This document shows, one piece after another, positions 1 through 10,460 of a DNA stretch of 64,000 nucleotides (position 1 is the first letter of the stretch; each line of letters begins with the position of its first letter). The position numbers were made by a program, and so were the translations under genes. Under the pieces are notes generated by a model that searched no databases, was not told the origin of the DNA, and saw only the letters and a program-made list of their open reading frames with translations. The stretch is from NCBI RefSeq assembly GCF_022606355.1, contig NZ_JAHHZQ010000001.1, positions 186,001-250,000 on the forward strand. The letters run 5' to 3'. The DNA is from Leifsonia shinshuensis. Its GTDB lineage: Bacteria; Actinomycetota; Actinomycetes; Actinomycetales; Microbacteriaceae.

Positions 1-1
1 C

Positions 2-280
2 GTCGCCACCCCGTTCTTCCTGCGGCGGATCGGAGAGCTGACGGCGTGGCCGGCCGTCGCGGCAGGCATCGCCGTATTCGGGCTGGTCGTAGCGCTGGGC
101 CTCGACCTCTGGCTGGAGGTCTCGGGCACCCGTGCACTCGCGGTCGTGCTGCTGGCCGGGATGGCGCTGATCGCGTCGGCGTTCTACGCGTTCTGCCGGC
201 GGAGGCGGCCGGAGGCTCTCGCCCGCATCGGGCTCTACGACGAGCCCACGACGGGGGACGTGCTCGGCGGGTCGCCGTGA
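2..280 (+). CDS. Membrane permease, C-terminal end (truncated by window edge)
   Basis: The open frame enters from the left edge and stops at TGA 278-280, giving 92 visible codons. Two hydrophobic segments are visible (about residues 14-40 and 47-66 of the fragment), followed by a basic RRRR stretch and a short soluble tail, so the protein ends in the membrane with a cytoplasmic tail. The look is that of an APC-type amino-acid permease C-terminus, but no family-defining motif is in view. The stop overlaps the GTG of the IclR gene (GTGA), so the two are translationally coupled and the regulator probably controls this transporter or its pathway. Confidence 0.6.
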   Translation, partial: VATPFFLRRIGELTAWPAVAAGIAVFGLVVALGLDLWLEVSGTRALAVVLLAGMALIASAFYAFCRRRRPEALARIGLYDEPTTGDVLGGSP

Positions 281-951
281 GCGCTGCGCCGGAGCTGAGC
301 GGGCGCCAGCCGGGCGCCGTGCACAGCGCACTCGCGGTGCTGGAGGAGGTCGCGCGCTCCGGACCGGGCATCACCGCGCAGCAGCTCTCCGCCCGGCTCG
401 GCCTGCCGCGCGCCACCGCCTATCGGCTGCTCAACCTGCTCGTGCAGGACGAATACCTGGTGCGCATGCCCGACCTCCGCGGTTTCGCGCTCGGCCGCAA
501 GGTGGCCGAGCTCGCCGACGTGGCGCAGGCGCAGGACGCTGCCGCCAACGCACACCGGGCGGTCGCCGATCTGCGGGCACAGATCCGCGGCGGCGTGCAC
601 CTCGCCGTCTACCGCGAGGGCCGCGTCGTACCGGTCGATGTCGACCCGGACTTCCCCCTCTCGGACCCGAAGCGCATCGGCAGCGACCTGAGCGTGTCAG
701 CCCTCGGCCGCCTTCTGCTCGCCGAGCAGGCCGCACGGACGATCCCGTCGCCGACGCGCTATGCGACTCAGGAGGGTGAGCTCACCCCGGGCTTCGGCTG
801 CCTTGCCGTACCGGTGCGTGACGCCGATGCGCACCTGATCGGTGGTCTCGCCCTCGCGCTGCCCGCCGCACGCCTGGCGGACCGGGACGGTCTGGTCTCG
901 CTCGTGGCCGGAACGGCGGTGACGTTGGGCGGCCTGCTGCAGCGGCGATGA
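277..951 (+). CDS. IclR-family transcriptional regulator
   Basis: 224 aa from GTG 277, which overlaps the upstream stop. Residues about 10-65 form the IclR winged helix: an AVLEEVARSGPG helix, then QQLSARLGLPRATAYRLLNLL, which is the helix-turn-helix plus recognition helix, then a wing. The rest resembles the GAF-like effector domain but is shorter than the usual 250-aa family length. Members typically repress or activate small catabolic operons in response to a metabolite. Its coupling to a permease gene suggests uptake control; the effector is unknown. Only 25 bp separate its end from the convergent ybaK-like gene. Confidence 0.75.
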   Translation: MSAAPELSGRQPGAVHSALAVLEEVARSGPGITAQQLSARLGLPRATAYRLLNLLVQDEYLVRMPDLRGFALGRKVAELADVAQAQDAAANAHRAVADLRAQIRGGVHLAVYREGRVVPVDVDPDFPLSDPKRIGSDLSVSALGRLLLAEQAARTIPSPTRYATQEGELTPGFGCLAVPVRDADAHLIGGLALALPAARLADRDGLVSLVAGTAVTLGGLLQRR

Positions 952-976
952 CGGCGGTACCGGAATGCTCGGCGTG

Positions 977-1474
977 TCAGGCGCCCTCCTTGGCGATCGC
1001 CGCGTAGGTCCCGCCCGTCGCCGCCAGCAGGTCGGCCGGCGCCAGTTCCAGGTCGAGCCCGCGGCGGCCTCCCGAGACGAAGACGGTGTCGAAGAGCTGT
1101 GCAGTCTCGTCGACGACCGTGACATGGCGCGTCTTCTGGCCGATGGGGGAGATTCCGCCCACCACATAGCCGGTGCGGCGCTCGGCCACGGCCGGGTCGG
1201 CCATGACGGCGCGTTTGGCGCCCACCGCGGCGGCGAGGGCCTTGAGGTCGAGCAGCCCGGTCACCGGGACGACGCCGACCATGATGCCCAGCTCGGTGTC
1301 GGCCAACAGGGTCTTGAACACCCGCTCCGGGTCGACTCCGAGCGCCTCGGCGGCCTCCAGACCGTACGAGGGAGCGGCCGGGTCGTGGTCGTACGGGTGC
1401 AGCGTGAACGGGATGCCCGCCGCTGCGAGCGCGGTCGAGGCCGGGGTCCCCACCCCCGCAGAGCGCTTCGCCAT
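977..1474 (-). CDS. ybaK: YbaK/EbsC-type aminoacyl-tRNA deacylase (Cys-tRNA(Pro) type)
   Basis: 165 aa. The start ATG at 1474-1472 shares its A with the TGA of glgX (TGATG), so it is the downstream gene of a glgX-ybaK pair. Sequence hallmarks are the GIPFTLHPYDHDP opening, the ERVFKTLLAD strand, GVVPVTGLLDLKALA with the family lysine, and the GGISPIGQ loop that forms the editing pocket. Family members hydrolyse mischarged Cys-tRNA(Pro) or related tRNAs in the cytoplasm. Length fits full-length YbaK (about 160 aa). A second, more diverged YbaK-fold protein lies at 14050-14625. Confidence 0.88.
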   Translation of the reverse strand: MAKRSAGVGTPASTALAAAGIPFTLHPYDHDPAAPSYGLEAAEALGVDPERVFKTLLADTELGIMVGVVPVTGLLDLKALAAAVGAKRAVMADPAVAERRTGYVVGGISPIGQKTRHVTVVDETAQLFDTVFVSGGRRGLDLELAPADLLAATGGTYAAIAKEGA

Positions 1475-3570
1475 CAGGACGCGACCTCGGCGGTGGTGCC
1501 GGCCGGTGCCTCCACCCGCGGCCCGTTCGCCCGGTACAGCTGCATGGACGTGCCGCCGACCGTGCGGATGGCTCCCGGCTCGAGCTCGACGCCGTCCTCG
1601 GCGATCGGCACCTCCGTGGCGCTGTCCCACAGCAACTGATAGGAGGTGACGCCGGGCGCGACCGGGAGCGACACCTCCACGTCGTCCTCCACGCCGTGCA
1701 CGATGAGCAGCACCCGGTTGAACTCCTCCTTGTCGGGGGTGGAGGCCGCCAGATACTGCAGGGTGCGGTTCTCCGGCGAGTTCCAGTCCTCGTCGTCCAT
1801 GAGCGCGCCGGTGGCGTCGTACCAGTCCATGTGGCTGGCGTTCGGCGTCGTCTGCCCGAACACGGCGAACCTGCTCGGGCGCAGGGCCGGGTTCGCCCGG
1901 CGCAGTTCGAGGAGCCTGCGTGTGGTGTCGAACATCTCACGCTGCTCGCGGGTGCGCAGCCACGACATCCAGGTGAGCTCGCTGTCGTGGCAGTAGGCGT
2001 TGTTGTTGCCGCGCTGGCTGCGACCGAACTCGTCGCCCGCCGTGATCATGGGCACGCCGGCCGACAGCAGCAGGGTGCCCATCAGGTTGCGCATGGCCTT
2101 GTGCCGGTCGAGCAGGACGCGCTCGTCGTGCGTCGGCCCCTCCACCCCGTGGTTGAACGAGCGGTTGTTGTCGGTGCCGTCGCGGTTGTCCTCGCCGTTG
2201 CCGAGGTTGTGCTTGACGTTGTACGCCGTGAGGTCGGCCATCGTGAAGCCGTCGTGGGCGGTGACGAAGTTGATGGAGGCCAGCGGGCCGCGCTCGGGCG
2301 AGAACGTGTTCGACGACCCGGCGAGGCGCGTGGCGAATCCGCCGATGCCGATGGGCGCCTGACCGTTGCGGCGCGCGTCGGCGATGTCGGCCAGCCAGAA
2401 GTTGCGCACGCGGTCGCGGTAGCGGTCGTTCCACTCCGACCAGCCGTCGGCGAAGTTGCCGGTCTGCCAGCCGCCCATCCCCACGTCCCACGGCTCGGCG
2501 ATGAGCTTGGCACCGGAGAGCACGGGGTCCTCGAGCATGGCGGTGAGCAGGGGATGGTCGCGGTGGTAGGCGAGATCGTCTCCGCGTCCGAGCGTGACGG
2601 CGAGATCGAACCGGAAGCCGTCGACCTGCACCTCCTCGGCCCAGTAGCGCAGCGAATCCAGCACCAGCCGCTGGGGGACCGGATGACCGAAGTCGACCGT
2701 GTTGCCGACCCCCGTGACGTCGATGTAGACGCCGTCGGCGTCCTGACGGTAATAGGTGGCGTTGTCGAGGCCCCGGAAGCTGGTGCGCGGTCCGCCGATG
2801 CCCTCTTCGGAGGTGTGGTTGTAGACCACATCCAGAATCACCTCGATGCCCGCCTCGTGGAGGAGCTTCACCATCCCCTTGAACTCGCGCAGCACCCCCT
2901 CCGGACCCTCGGCCTGCGCCGCCCCCGTCGCGTAGGGCGCGTGCGGGCTGAAGAAGGCCAGAGTGTTGTAGCCCCAGTAGTTGGTCAGACCCTCACGGAG
3001 GAGCCGCTGCTCGGACGTGAAGGCGTGCACGGGGAGGAGCTCGACGGCGGTGATGCCGAGGTTCTGGAGGTACGCGATGGTGGATCCGTGCGCCAGCCCG
3101 GCGTAGGTGCCGCGGAGCTCCTCCGGCACCTCCGGGTTCTGGTGGCTGATGCCGCGCACGTGCGCTTCGTAGACCACCGTGTGATCCAGCGGAGTGCCGG
3201 GCTTGCGCGATTCGCCCCAGTCGAACCCGTCCGACACCACGGTCGAGCGCCACTCCTCGGGTCCGACCCGCGTGAGACCGCGAGCGTACGGATCCAGCAG
3301 CAGGCTCTCGGGGTTGAACATGTTCTGCGGCGAGGCGGGACCGGAGGCGCGGATCGCATACAGGCTGCCGACCTGGAGGCTGCGCGAGCGGCCCAGCCAG
3401 ACGTTGCCTGCATCCCGGTGCATCTCGACGGTCTTGGTGCGCCAGTCGGGATCCTTGGGATCGAAGAGGCAGAACTCCATCGCGTCGGCGTGCTCGGAGT
3501 AGACGCGCAGCTCTCCGCCGTGCGGACCGATGCGGACGCCGAGGTTGCGCAGGGGATCGACGGGAGTCAT
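1474..3570 (-). CDS. glgX: Glycogen debranching enzyme GlgX (isoamylase type)
   Basis: 698 aa, normal for GlgX. An N-terminal CBM48-like domain (about 1-130) precedes a GH13 barrel. All four GH13 conserved regions are visible: DVVYNHT (247-253), DGFRFDLA with nucleophile D322, AEPWD with acid/base E359, and TAHDG with D440. It hydrolyses alpha-1,6 branches of phosphorylase-limit glycogen in the cytoplasm. A TACTCT -10-like box at 3583-3578 lies 7 nt before the ATG, so the mRNA is probably leaderless. It is divergent from the cysteine desulfurase gene and overlaps ybaK by one base. Confidence 0.93.
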   Translation of the reverse strand: MTPVDPLRNLGVRIGPHGGELRVYSEHADAMEFCLFDPKDPDWRTKTVEMHRDAGNVWLGRSRSLQVGSLYAIRASGPASPQNMFNPESLLLDPYARGLTRVGPEEWRSTVVSDGFDWGESRKPGTPLDHTVVYEAHVRGISHQNPEVPEELRGTYAGLAHGSTIAYLQNLGITAVELLPVHAFTSEQRLLREGLTNYWGYNTLAFFSPHAPYATGAAQAEGPEGVLREFKGMVKLLHEAGIEVILDVVYNHTSEEGIGGPRTSFRGLDNATYYRQDADGVYIDVTGVGNTVDFGHPVPQRLVLDSLRYWAEEVQVDGFRFDLAVTLGRGDDLAYHRDHPLLTAMLEDPVLSGAKLIAEPWDVGMGGWQTGNFADGWSEWNDRYRDRVRNFWLADIADARRNGQAPIGIGGFATRLAGSSNTFSPERGPLASINFVTAHDGFTMADLTAYNVKHNLGNGEDNRDGTDNNRSFNHGVEGPTHDERVLLDRHKAMRNLMGTLLLSAGVPMITAGDEFGRSQRGNNNAYCHDSELTWMSWLRTREQREMFDTTRRLLELRRANPALRPSRFAVFGQTTPNASHMDWYDATGALMDDEDWNSPENRTLQYLAASTPDKEEFNRVLLIVHGVEDDVEVSLPVAPGVTSYQLLWDSATEVPIAEDGVELEPGAIRTVGGTSMQLYRANGPRVEAPAGTTAEVAS

Positions 3571-3577
3571 GCGTTCT

Positions 3578-3583
3578 AGAGTA
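3578..3583 (-). promoter_or_regulatory. -10 box of glgX (leaderless)
   Basis: TACTCT on the minus strand ends 7 nt before the glgX ATG, placing the transcription start at or next to the start codon. No convincing -35 element was identified. Confidence 0.5.
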
Positions 3584-3617
3584 GTGACACACCGTGCCGC
3601 ACCCTGAGGAGGCCCCG

Positions 3618-4856
3618 GTGCCCGTCTACTTCGACCACGCCGCCACCACGCCCCTGCGCCCCGAGGCGATCGCCGCCTTCACCGACGCGCTGGGGCTCGT
3701 CGGCAACCCGTCGAGCATCCACAGCCAGGGCCAGCAGGCCAGGCGGATGCTGGAAGAGGCGCGCGAGGCCGTGGCCTCCACCCTGGGCTGCGACCCGATC
3801 GAGGTCGTCTTCACCTCCGGCGGCACGGAGGCGATCAACCTCGCGGTGAAGGGGATGTTCTGGGCGCGCAACGCGGAGCGCGCCCGCCCCCGCATCCTGG
3901 TCCCGGGAGGTGAGCACCACGCCACCGTCGACGCGGTGGAGTGGCTCGAGCGCGCGGAGGGCGCGAGTGCCGAGTGGCTGCCCCTCGACCCGGAGGGGCG
4001 GATTCGCGCGGATGCGGTCGCGTCGGCTCTGACCGTGCCGGACGATGTCGCACTGCTGACGTTCCTGCAGGTGAACAACGAGGTGGGCACGATCCAGCCG
4101 GCGGACTCCCTCGCCGCGCTCGCCGCGTCGGCGGGCGTTCCCGTCCACGTCGACGCCGTCGCCGCCTACGGGCACCTCCCGATCGACTTCGCGGGTCTCG
4201 GGGTCGACGCCCTCAGCGTGTCGGCGCACAAGATCGGCGGCCCGGTGGGGATCGGAGCCCTCGTGCTGGCCAGGACGTCCGCCGTCGTGCCGCTCATCCA
4301 CGGCGGCGGCCAGCAGCGCCAGGTGCGCAGCGGAACACAGGACGTCGCAGCGGCCGTCGCCTTCGCCGCCGCTGCGCTCGCCGCGGAGGCGGAGCGGGTC
4401 GTGGAGGCGCAGAGGCTCACGGCGTTGCGCGACCGGCTGATCCGCGGCGTGCGCGCGGCGGTGCCGGAGGCGGTGCTGAGCGGGCCGGAGCCGGGCGGCA
4501 CCGGCGTCGGCGTCGACACCGGAGTCGGCGGAGCGGAGCGGGTGGCCTCCAACGCGCACTTCGTCTTCCCCGGTGCGCAGGGCGACTCGCTGCTCTTCCT
4601 GCTCGACCTGGCCGGGGTCTCGGTGTCGACCGGGTCGGCCTGTCAGGCGGGGATCCCTGAACCGTCGCACGTGCTGATCGCGATGGGGCGCAGCGAGCAG
4701 GAGGCCCGCGGCGCGCTGCGGTTCACGCTCGGCCGCACCTCGACCGACGCCGACGTGGACGCCCTGCTTCGGGCGCTGCCCGGTGCGTACGCGCAGGCGT
4801 CGCGGGCCGGACTGGCCGAACGGGCGCCCGGCGGCCGCACAGGGGCCCGGGCGTAG
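3618..4856 (+). CDS. Cysteine desulfurase (NifS/IscS family)
   Basis: 412 aa from GTG 3618, chosen because TGAGGAGG (3605-3612) sits 5 nt upstream and the protein then opens VYFDHAATTP, the classic family start. An in-frame GTG at 3594 lacks this. The PLP lysine is K205 in SAHKIGG; the sulfur-carrying cysteine is C342 in VSTGSACQAG, on the long IscS-type loop; NNEVGT and the cofactor HATVD region are present. It converts cysteine to alanine plus enzyme-bound persulfide. mnmA starts 9 bp later, so it probably supplies sulfur for tRNA 2-thiouridine; Fe-S or other roles are also possible. Confidence 0.9.
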   Translation: MPVYFDHAATTPLRPEAIAAFTDALGLVGNPSSIHSQGQQARRMLEEAREAVASTLGCDPIEVVFTSGGTEAINLAVKGMFWARNAERARPRILVPGGEHHATVDAVEWLERAEGASAEWLPLDPEGRIRADAVASALTVPDDVALLTFLQVNNEVGTIQPADSLAALAASAGVPVHVDAVAAYGHLPIDFAGLGVDALSVSAHKIGGPVGIGALVLARTSAVVPLIHGGGQQRQVRSGTQDVAAAVAFAAAALAAEAERVVEAQRLTALRDRLIRGVRAAVPEAVLSGPEPGGTGVGVDTGVGGAERVASNAHFVFPGAQGDSLLFLLDLAGVSVSTGSACQAGIPEPSHVLIAMGRSEQEARGALRFTLGRTSTDADVDALLRALPGAYAQASRAGLAERAPGGRTGARA

Positions 4857-4859
4857 ACT
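4854..4859 (+). promoter_or_regulatory. -10 box of mnmA (leaderless)
   Basis: TAGACT overlaps the stop codon of the desulfurase gene (TAG 4854-4856) and is followed by exactly 6 nt before GTG 4866. mnmA may therefore have its own leaderless promoter in addition to read-through. Confidence 0.55.
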
Positions 4860-4865
4860 CTCCTG

Positions 4866-5966
4866 GTGCGAGTTCTGGCAGCGATGAGCGGTGGCGTCGA
4901 TTCCGCCGTGGCGGCGGCGCGCGCCGTCGAGGCCGGCCACGACGTCGTCGGGGTGCACCTGGCGCTCAGCCGGATGCCCGGCACCCTGCGCACGGGCAGC
5001 CGCGGCTGCTGCACCATCGAGGACTCGATGGACGCGCAGCGCGCCGCGAACATCATCGGCATCCCGTACTACGTGTGGGACTTCTCCGAGCGGTTCAAGC
5101 TCGACGTCGTCGACGACTTCATCGCCGAGTACAGCGCGGGCCGCACTCCGAATCCGTGCATGCGCTGCAACGAGCGCATCAAGTTCGCCGCACTGCTCGA
5201 GAAGGCTCTCGACCTGGGTTTCGACGCGGTGTGCACCGGCCACTACGCGAGCATCCTCACCGACGCCGACGGCAACCGGGAGCTGCACAGGGCGAGCGCG
5301 TGGGCGAAGGACCAGTCGTACGTGCTGGGCGTGCTGACCGGTGAGCAGCTGGCGCACGCCATGTTCCCGCTCGGTGCCACGCCCTCCAAGGCCGAGGTGC
5401 GCGCCGAGGCGGCGGCGCGCGGATTGAGCGTCGCGAACAAGCCGGACTCCCACGACATCTGCTTCATCCCCGACGGCGACACGCGCGGCTGGCTGGCCGA
5501 GCACGTCGGTGCGGCCGAAGGCGACATCCTCGACCGCGACGGCAACCGCCTGGGCTCGCACGAGGGGGCGCACGCGTACACCGTCGGACAGCGCAAGGGG
5601 CTCAATATCGGTTACCCCTCCGCCGACGGGCGCCCCCGGTTCGTGCTGGAGGTGCGGCCGAAGGACAACACGGTCGTCGTCGGCCCCAAGGAGGCGCTCG
5701 ACATCGCCGAGATCGCCGGGTCGCGCTACACCTGGGCCGGCCTCCCGCCCGCAGACCTCGCGACGCCCTTCGCGTGCGAGGTGCAGATCCGTGCTCACGC
5801 CGACCCGGTGCCCGCCGTCGCGCGGGTCCGCGACGGCGAGCTGGTGGTCCGGCCGCACGAGCCGCTGAACGGTGTGGCCCCCGGGCAGACCGCGGTCGTG
5901 TACGTCGGCACCCGCGTGCTCGGCCAGACCACGATCGACCGCACGGTCTCGGCCGTCCCGGCCTGA
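4866..5966 (+). CDS. mnmA: tRNA-specific 2-thiouridylase MnmA
   Basis: 366 aa from GTG 4866. The N-terminal PP-loop [12 protein letters not shown] (residues 6-17) binds ATP; C98 in NPCMRCN and C199 in SHDICF are the catalytic pair that carries persulfide and resolves the intermediate; GHYA and the KDQSY motif for tRNA binding are present, and the C-terminal beta domain ends the protein. It thiolates U34 of Lys, Glu and Gln tRNAs using sulfur from the upstream desulfurase. Length is typical. Downstream lies the 123-nt palindrome and then ligA. Confidence 0.95.
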   Translation: MRVLAAMSGGVDSAVAAARAVEAGHDVVGVHLALSRMPGTLRTGSRGCCTIEDSMDAQRAANIIGIPYYVWDFSERFKLDVVDDFIAEYSAGRTPNPCMRCNERIKFAALLEKALDLGFDAVCTGHYASILTDADGNRELHRASAWAKDQSYVLGVLTGEQLAHAMFPLGATPSKAEVRAEAAARGLSVANKPDSHDICFIPDGDTRGWLAEHVGAAEGDILDRDGNRLGSHEGAHAYTVGQRKGLNIGYPSADGRPRFVLEVRPKDNTVVVGPKEALDIAEIAGSRYTWAGLPPADLATPFACEVQIRAHADPVPAVARVRDGELVVRPHEPLNGVAPGQTAVVYVGTRVLGQTTIDRTVSAVPA

Positions 5967-5982
5967 TCCGGCCGCGTCCGCA

Positions 5983-6105
5983 ACTCCGGACTCCTCCCGC
6001 GACACGCCGCCGCGTCGTCCGTCGTTCCGGAGATCACGCCGGCTTCGTCCCCGATCTCCGGAAGTACGGACACTGCGGCGGCGTGTCGCGCGCGGCCTCC
6101 GGAGT
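5983..6105. repeat. 123-nt imperfect palindrome between mnmA and ligA
   Basis: Three nested inverted-repeat blocks share one axis: an outer 8/8 pair (5983-5990 with 6098-6105), a perfect 16/16 pair (CGCGACACGCCGCCGC 5998-6013 with 6075-6090), and an inner 16/18 pair (6017-6034 with 6054-6071), around a 19-nt loop. It occupies most of the 189-bp gap. It could act as a terminator after mnmA, but it is far longer than one needs and no T-run follows; a palindromic mobile or REP-like unit is an alternative. Confidence 0.75.
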
Positions 6106-6143
6106 GGTCGACGGGCGCCTCCTCGGGTGTCGGAGCCCGTCCC

Positions 6144-8513
<2,370 letters not shown>

Positions 8514-8544
8514 TCGGCCGGTTTGTGGACAGAACACAAGTTAT

Positions 8545-8560
8545 CCCCCTGAATCGGGGG
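8545..8560 (+). terminator. Short hairpin after ligA
   Basis: CCCCC (8545-8549), a 6-nt loop and GGGGG (8556-8560), 31 nt after the ligA stop. The stem is short and lacks a T-tract, so this is a weak terminator call. Confidence 0.35.
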
Positions 8561-8669
8561 TAGAACGACCATCCGTCCACCGCGTTGGTGCCGGTAGAGT
8601 CGAGGTGTGCGCTCGCCCGGTGCACACGCAAGGGCTTAGCTCGCTCGCTCTCGGAGGGACCCGGACGGA

Positions 8670-10052
8670 GTGCTGGTCGGCTTTGCAGCAGCTTCCATCG
8701 TCACCTCGGTCGTCACAGGACTGACCGGGGCCTTCGTCATGCCCGCGGAGAGCGCTCACGCGGCGGTCGCACCGGTAGCGGCGGTACCGTCGATCGAGCA
8801 GGGCTCCCTCGGCCGGGCCGCCATCGATCCGGCGTCGATCGGCGATGCGCCGACGAGCTCGGGCTCCGCCGGCGCCGCCGCTGCGAGCCGGAGCGCCGCA
8901 GCCGTCTTCAGCTCGATCCAGGCGGTCGATCCCGCCGCCCTCCCCGGGTTCCTCAGCGCGCACGCGGCCGACCTCCACCGTTTGCTGGTCGACCCGCCGG
9001 CCGCGGCGAGCGTCAGCCAGCTGTGGAAGCTGCTCGACCCCGCCCGCCAGGCAGAGCTCGTGAAGGTCGCGCCGCACGTGGTCGGCAACCTGGAGGGCGT
9101 GCCCTACGACGTGCGCGGCAAGGCGAACCGCCTCGACCTGGAGCGCACGATCAGCGCCGCCCAGAAGACGCTCCGCACCGAACGGGGCAAGGCCGCCCGG
9201 GTCGAGTTGAAGCGCCAACTCACGACGCTCGGCAACGTGAAGGCAGCGCTCGTGAAGAAGGACGGCGTCGCCCGCACGCTGGTCTCCCTCGACGCGTCCG
9301 ACGAGGCCAAGGCCTCGATCGTCATCGGCGACCTGAGCACGGCGAGCTATGTGAGCGTCCTGGTGCCGGGCATGTACATGGCGGTGGGGGAGCAGATCCA
9401 GGCGTGGTCGGCGGTCGCGCAGGACCTGTACGACCAGCAGACCGGCTTCCTCGGGCGTCTCGGCGGTGCGGGCACGACGAAGCACACCCCCCGCGTGGCG
9501 GTCGTCGCCTGGATCGGCTACCAGACGCCCGTCCTGACCAACATCGGCGGCCTCGACCTGGCTCGGCAGGGTGCGGACAGCCTGGAGCGGACGCTCCTCG
9601 GCATCCAGTCCCTGCGTGTCTCCAACCCGCCGTACCTGAGCGTCCTCGCGCACTCCTACGGATCGACGGCAGCGCTCCTCGCCCTGGAGCGTGGCACCGT
9701 CAAAGTCGACGCGCTCGCCCTGATGGGGTCGCCGGGCTCTGACGCGCAGTCGGTGAAGCAGCTGGGCGTGCGCGGAGGCAACGTGTTCGTCGGGGAGGCG
9801 CCGATGGACCCGATCGTCAACAGCGCGTTCTTCGGCAGCGACCCGGGTTCACCCTCCTACGGCGCCAAGCGGATGGGGGTCGGCGGCGCGGTCGACCCGA
9901 TCACGCACCGCACGCTCACCGGCTCCAGCGGCCACAACGAGTACTTCAGCGCCGGAACCGAGTGCATGCGCAACCTCGCACTGATCGGAATCGACCGGGG
10001 CGATCTCGTGCTCGGCGGCGGTTCGTCGACGCGGGCCGCGTCCTCCCGCTGA
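8670..10052 (+). CDS. Exported alpha/beta hydrolase (DUF1023-like)
   Basis: 460 aa from GTG 8670, preceded by GGAGGG 8653-8658; an in-frame TAG at 8637 blocks a longer start. The N-terminus is a signal-peptide-like hydrophobic run ending near SAHAA (about residue 31), but it lacks the usual positive n-region, which is odd. The C-terminal half has the DUF1023 type serine hydrolase core: VVAWIGYQTP, LGIQ, then nucleophile elbow AHSYGST, an MGSPGSDA loop and a late GHNEYF histidine. The first 190 residues are helical and serine/alanine rich. It is probably a secreted or cell-envelope esterase/lipase; the substrate is unknown. Confidence 0.7.
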   Translation: MLVGFAAASIVTSVVTGLTGAFVMPAESAHAAVAPVAAVPSIEQGSLGRAAIDPASIGDAPTSSGSAGAAAASRSAAAVFSSIQAVDPAALPGFLSAHAADLHRLLVDPPAAASVSQLWKLLDPARQAELVKVAPHVVGNLEGVPYDVRGKANRLDLERTISAAQKTLRTERGKAARVELKRQLTTLGNVKAALVKKDGVARTLVSLDASDEAKASIVIGDLSTASYVSVLVPGMYMAVGEQIQAWSAVAQDLYDQQTGFLGRLGGAGTTKHTPRVAVVAWIGYQTPVLTNIGGLDLARQGADSLERTLLGIQSLRVSNPPYLSVLAHSYGSTAALLALERGTVKVDALALMGSPGSDAQSVKQLGVRGGNVFVGEAPMDPIVNSAFFGSDPGSPSYGAKRMGVGGAVDPITHRTLTGSSGHNEYFSAGTECMRNLALIGIDRGDLVLGGGSSTRAASSR

Positions 10053-10106
10053 TCGCCGGCGACTGTCCGCACGCGGTCGACCGACGGGGGCGCGGCCGGC
10101 TGACCA

Positions 10107-10112
10107 TAGAAT
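10107..10112 (+). promoter_or_regulatory. Candidate -10 box for gatCAB
   Basis: TAGAAT lies 34 nt before the gatC ATG, and GGAG at 10141-10144 supplies a ribosome site. This promoter predicts a short leadered mRNA, in contrast to many neighbours. No clear -35 was found. Confidence 0.4.
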
Positions 10113-10146
10113 TGGTTCGTCCACCCAGTAACCAGCACGGAGACGC

Positions 10147-10443
10147 ATGTCCGAAATCAGCGCAGAACAGGTCGCGCACCTGGCGAACCTCGCCAGGATC
10201 GACCTCAGCCCGGAAGAGATCGAGAGCCTCACCAGCGAGCTCGGCCAGATCGTCGAGGCGGTCGCGAAGGTGCAGGAGGTCGCCGGTCCCGACGTTCCCG
10301 CCACGAGCCACCCTCTTCCCCTCACCAACGTGTTCCGCTCCGACGAGGTGCGGCCGTCGCTGACCGTCGAGCAGGCTCTCTCCGGCGCGCCAGCGCGCGA
10401 GGGCGACCGTTTCAAGGTCGCCACCATCCTGGACGAAGACTGA
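10147..10443 (+). CDS. gatC: Asp-tRNA(Asn)/Glu-tRNA(Gln) amidotransferase subunit C
   Basis: 98 aa, the normal GatC size. It shows the family opening [23 protein letters not shown] and the tail LRPD-type segment ([13 protein letters not shown]...[10 protein letters not shown]), which wraps around GatA. It stabilises the GatAB complex that amidates misacylated Glu-tRNA(Gln) or Asp-tRNA(Asn) in the cytoplasm. gatA begins 17 bp downstream, so this is the first gene of gatCAB. Confidence 0.95.
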   Translation: MSEISAEQVAHLANLARIDLSPEEIESLTSELGQIVEAVAKVQEVAGPDVPATSHPLPLTNVFRSDEVRPSLTVEQALSGAPAREGDRFKVATILDED

Positions 10444-10460
10444 GCCGAGGAGCGACCGAC

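Noticed and set aside
1696-3579. A 627-codon open frame on the plus strand
   Set aside because: Shadow of glgX, whose four GH13 regions are all present on the other strand.
8521-8560. DnaA box or origin-like site after ligA
   Set aside because: TTATCCCCC is only partly like TTATCCACA, stands alone, and no dnaA/dnaN genes are near.
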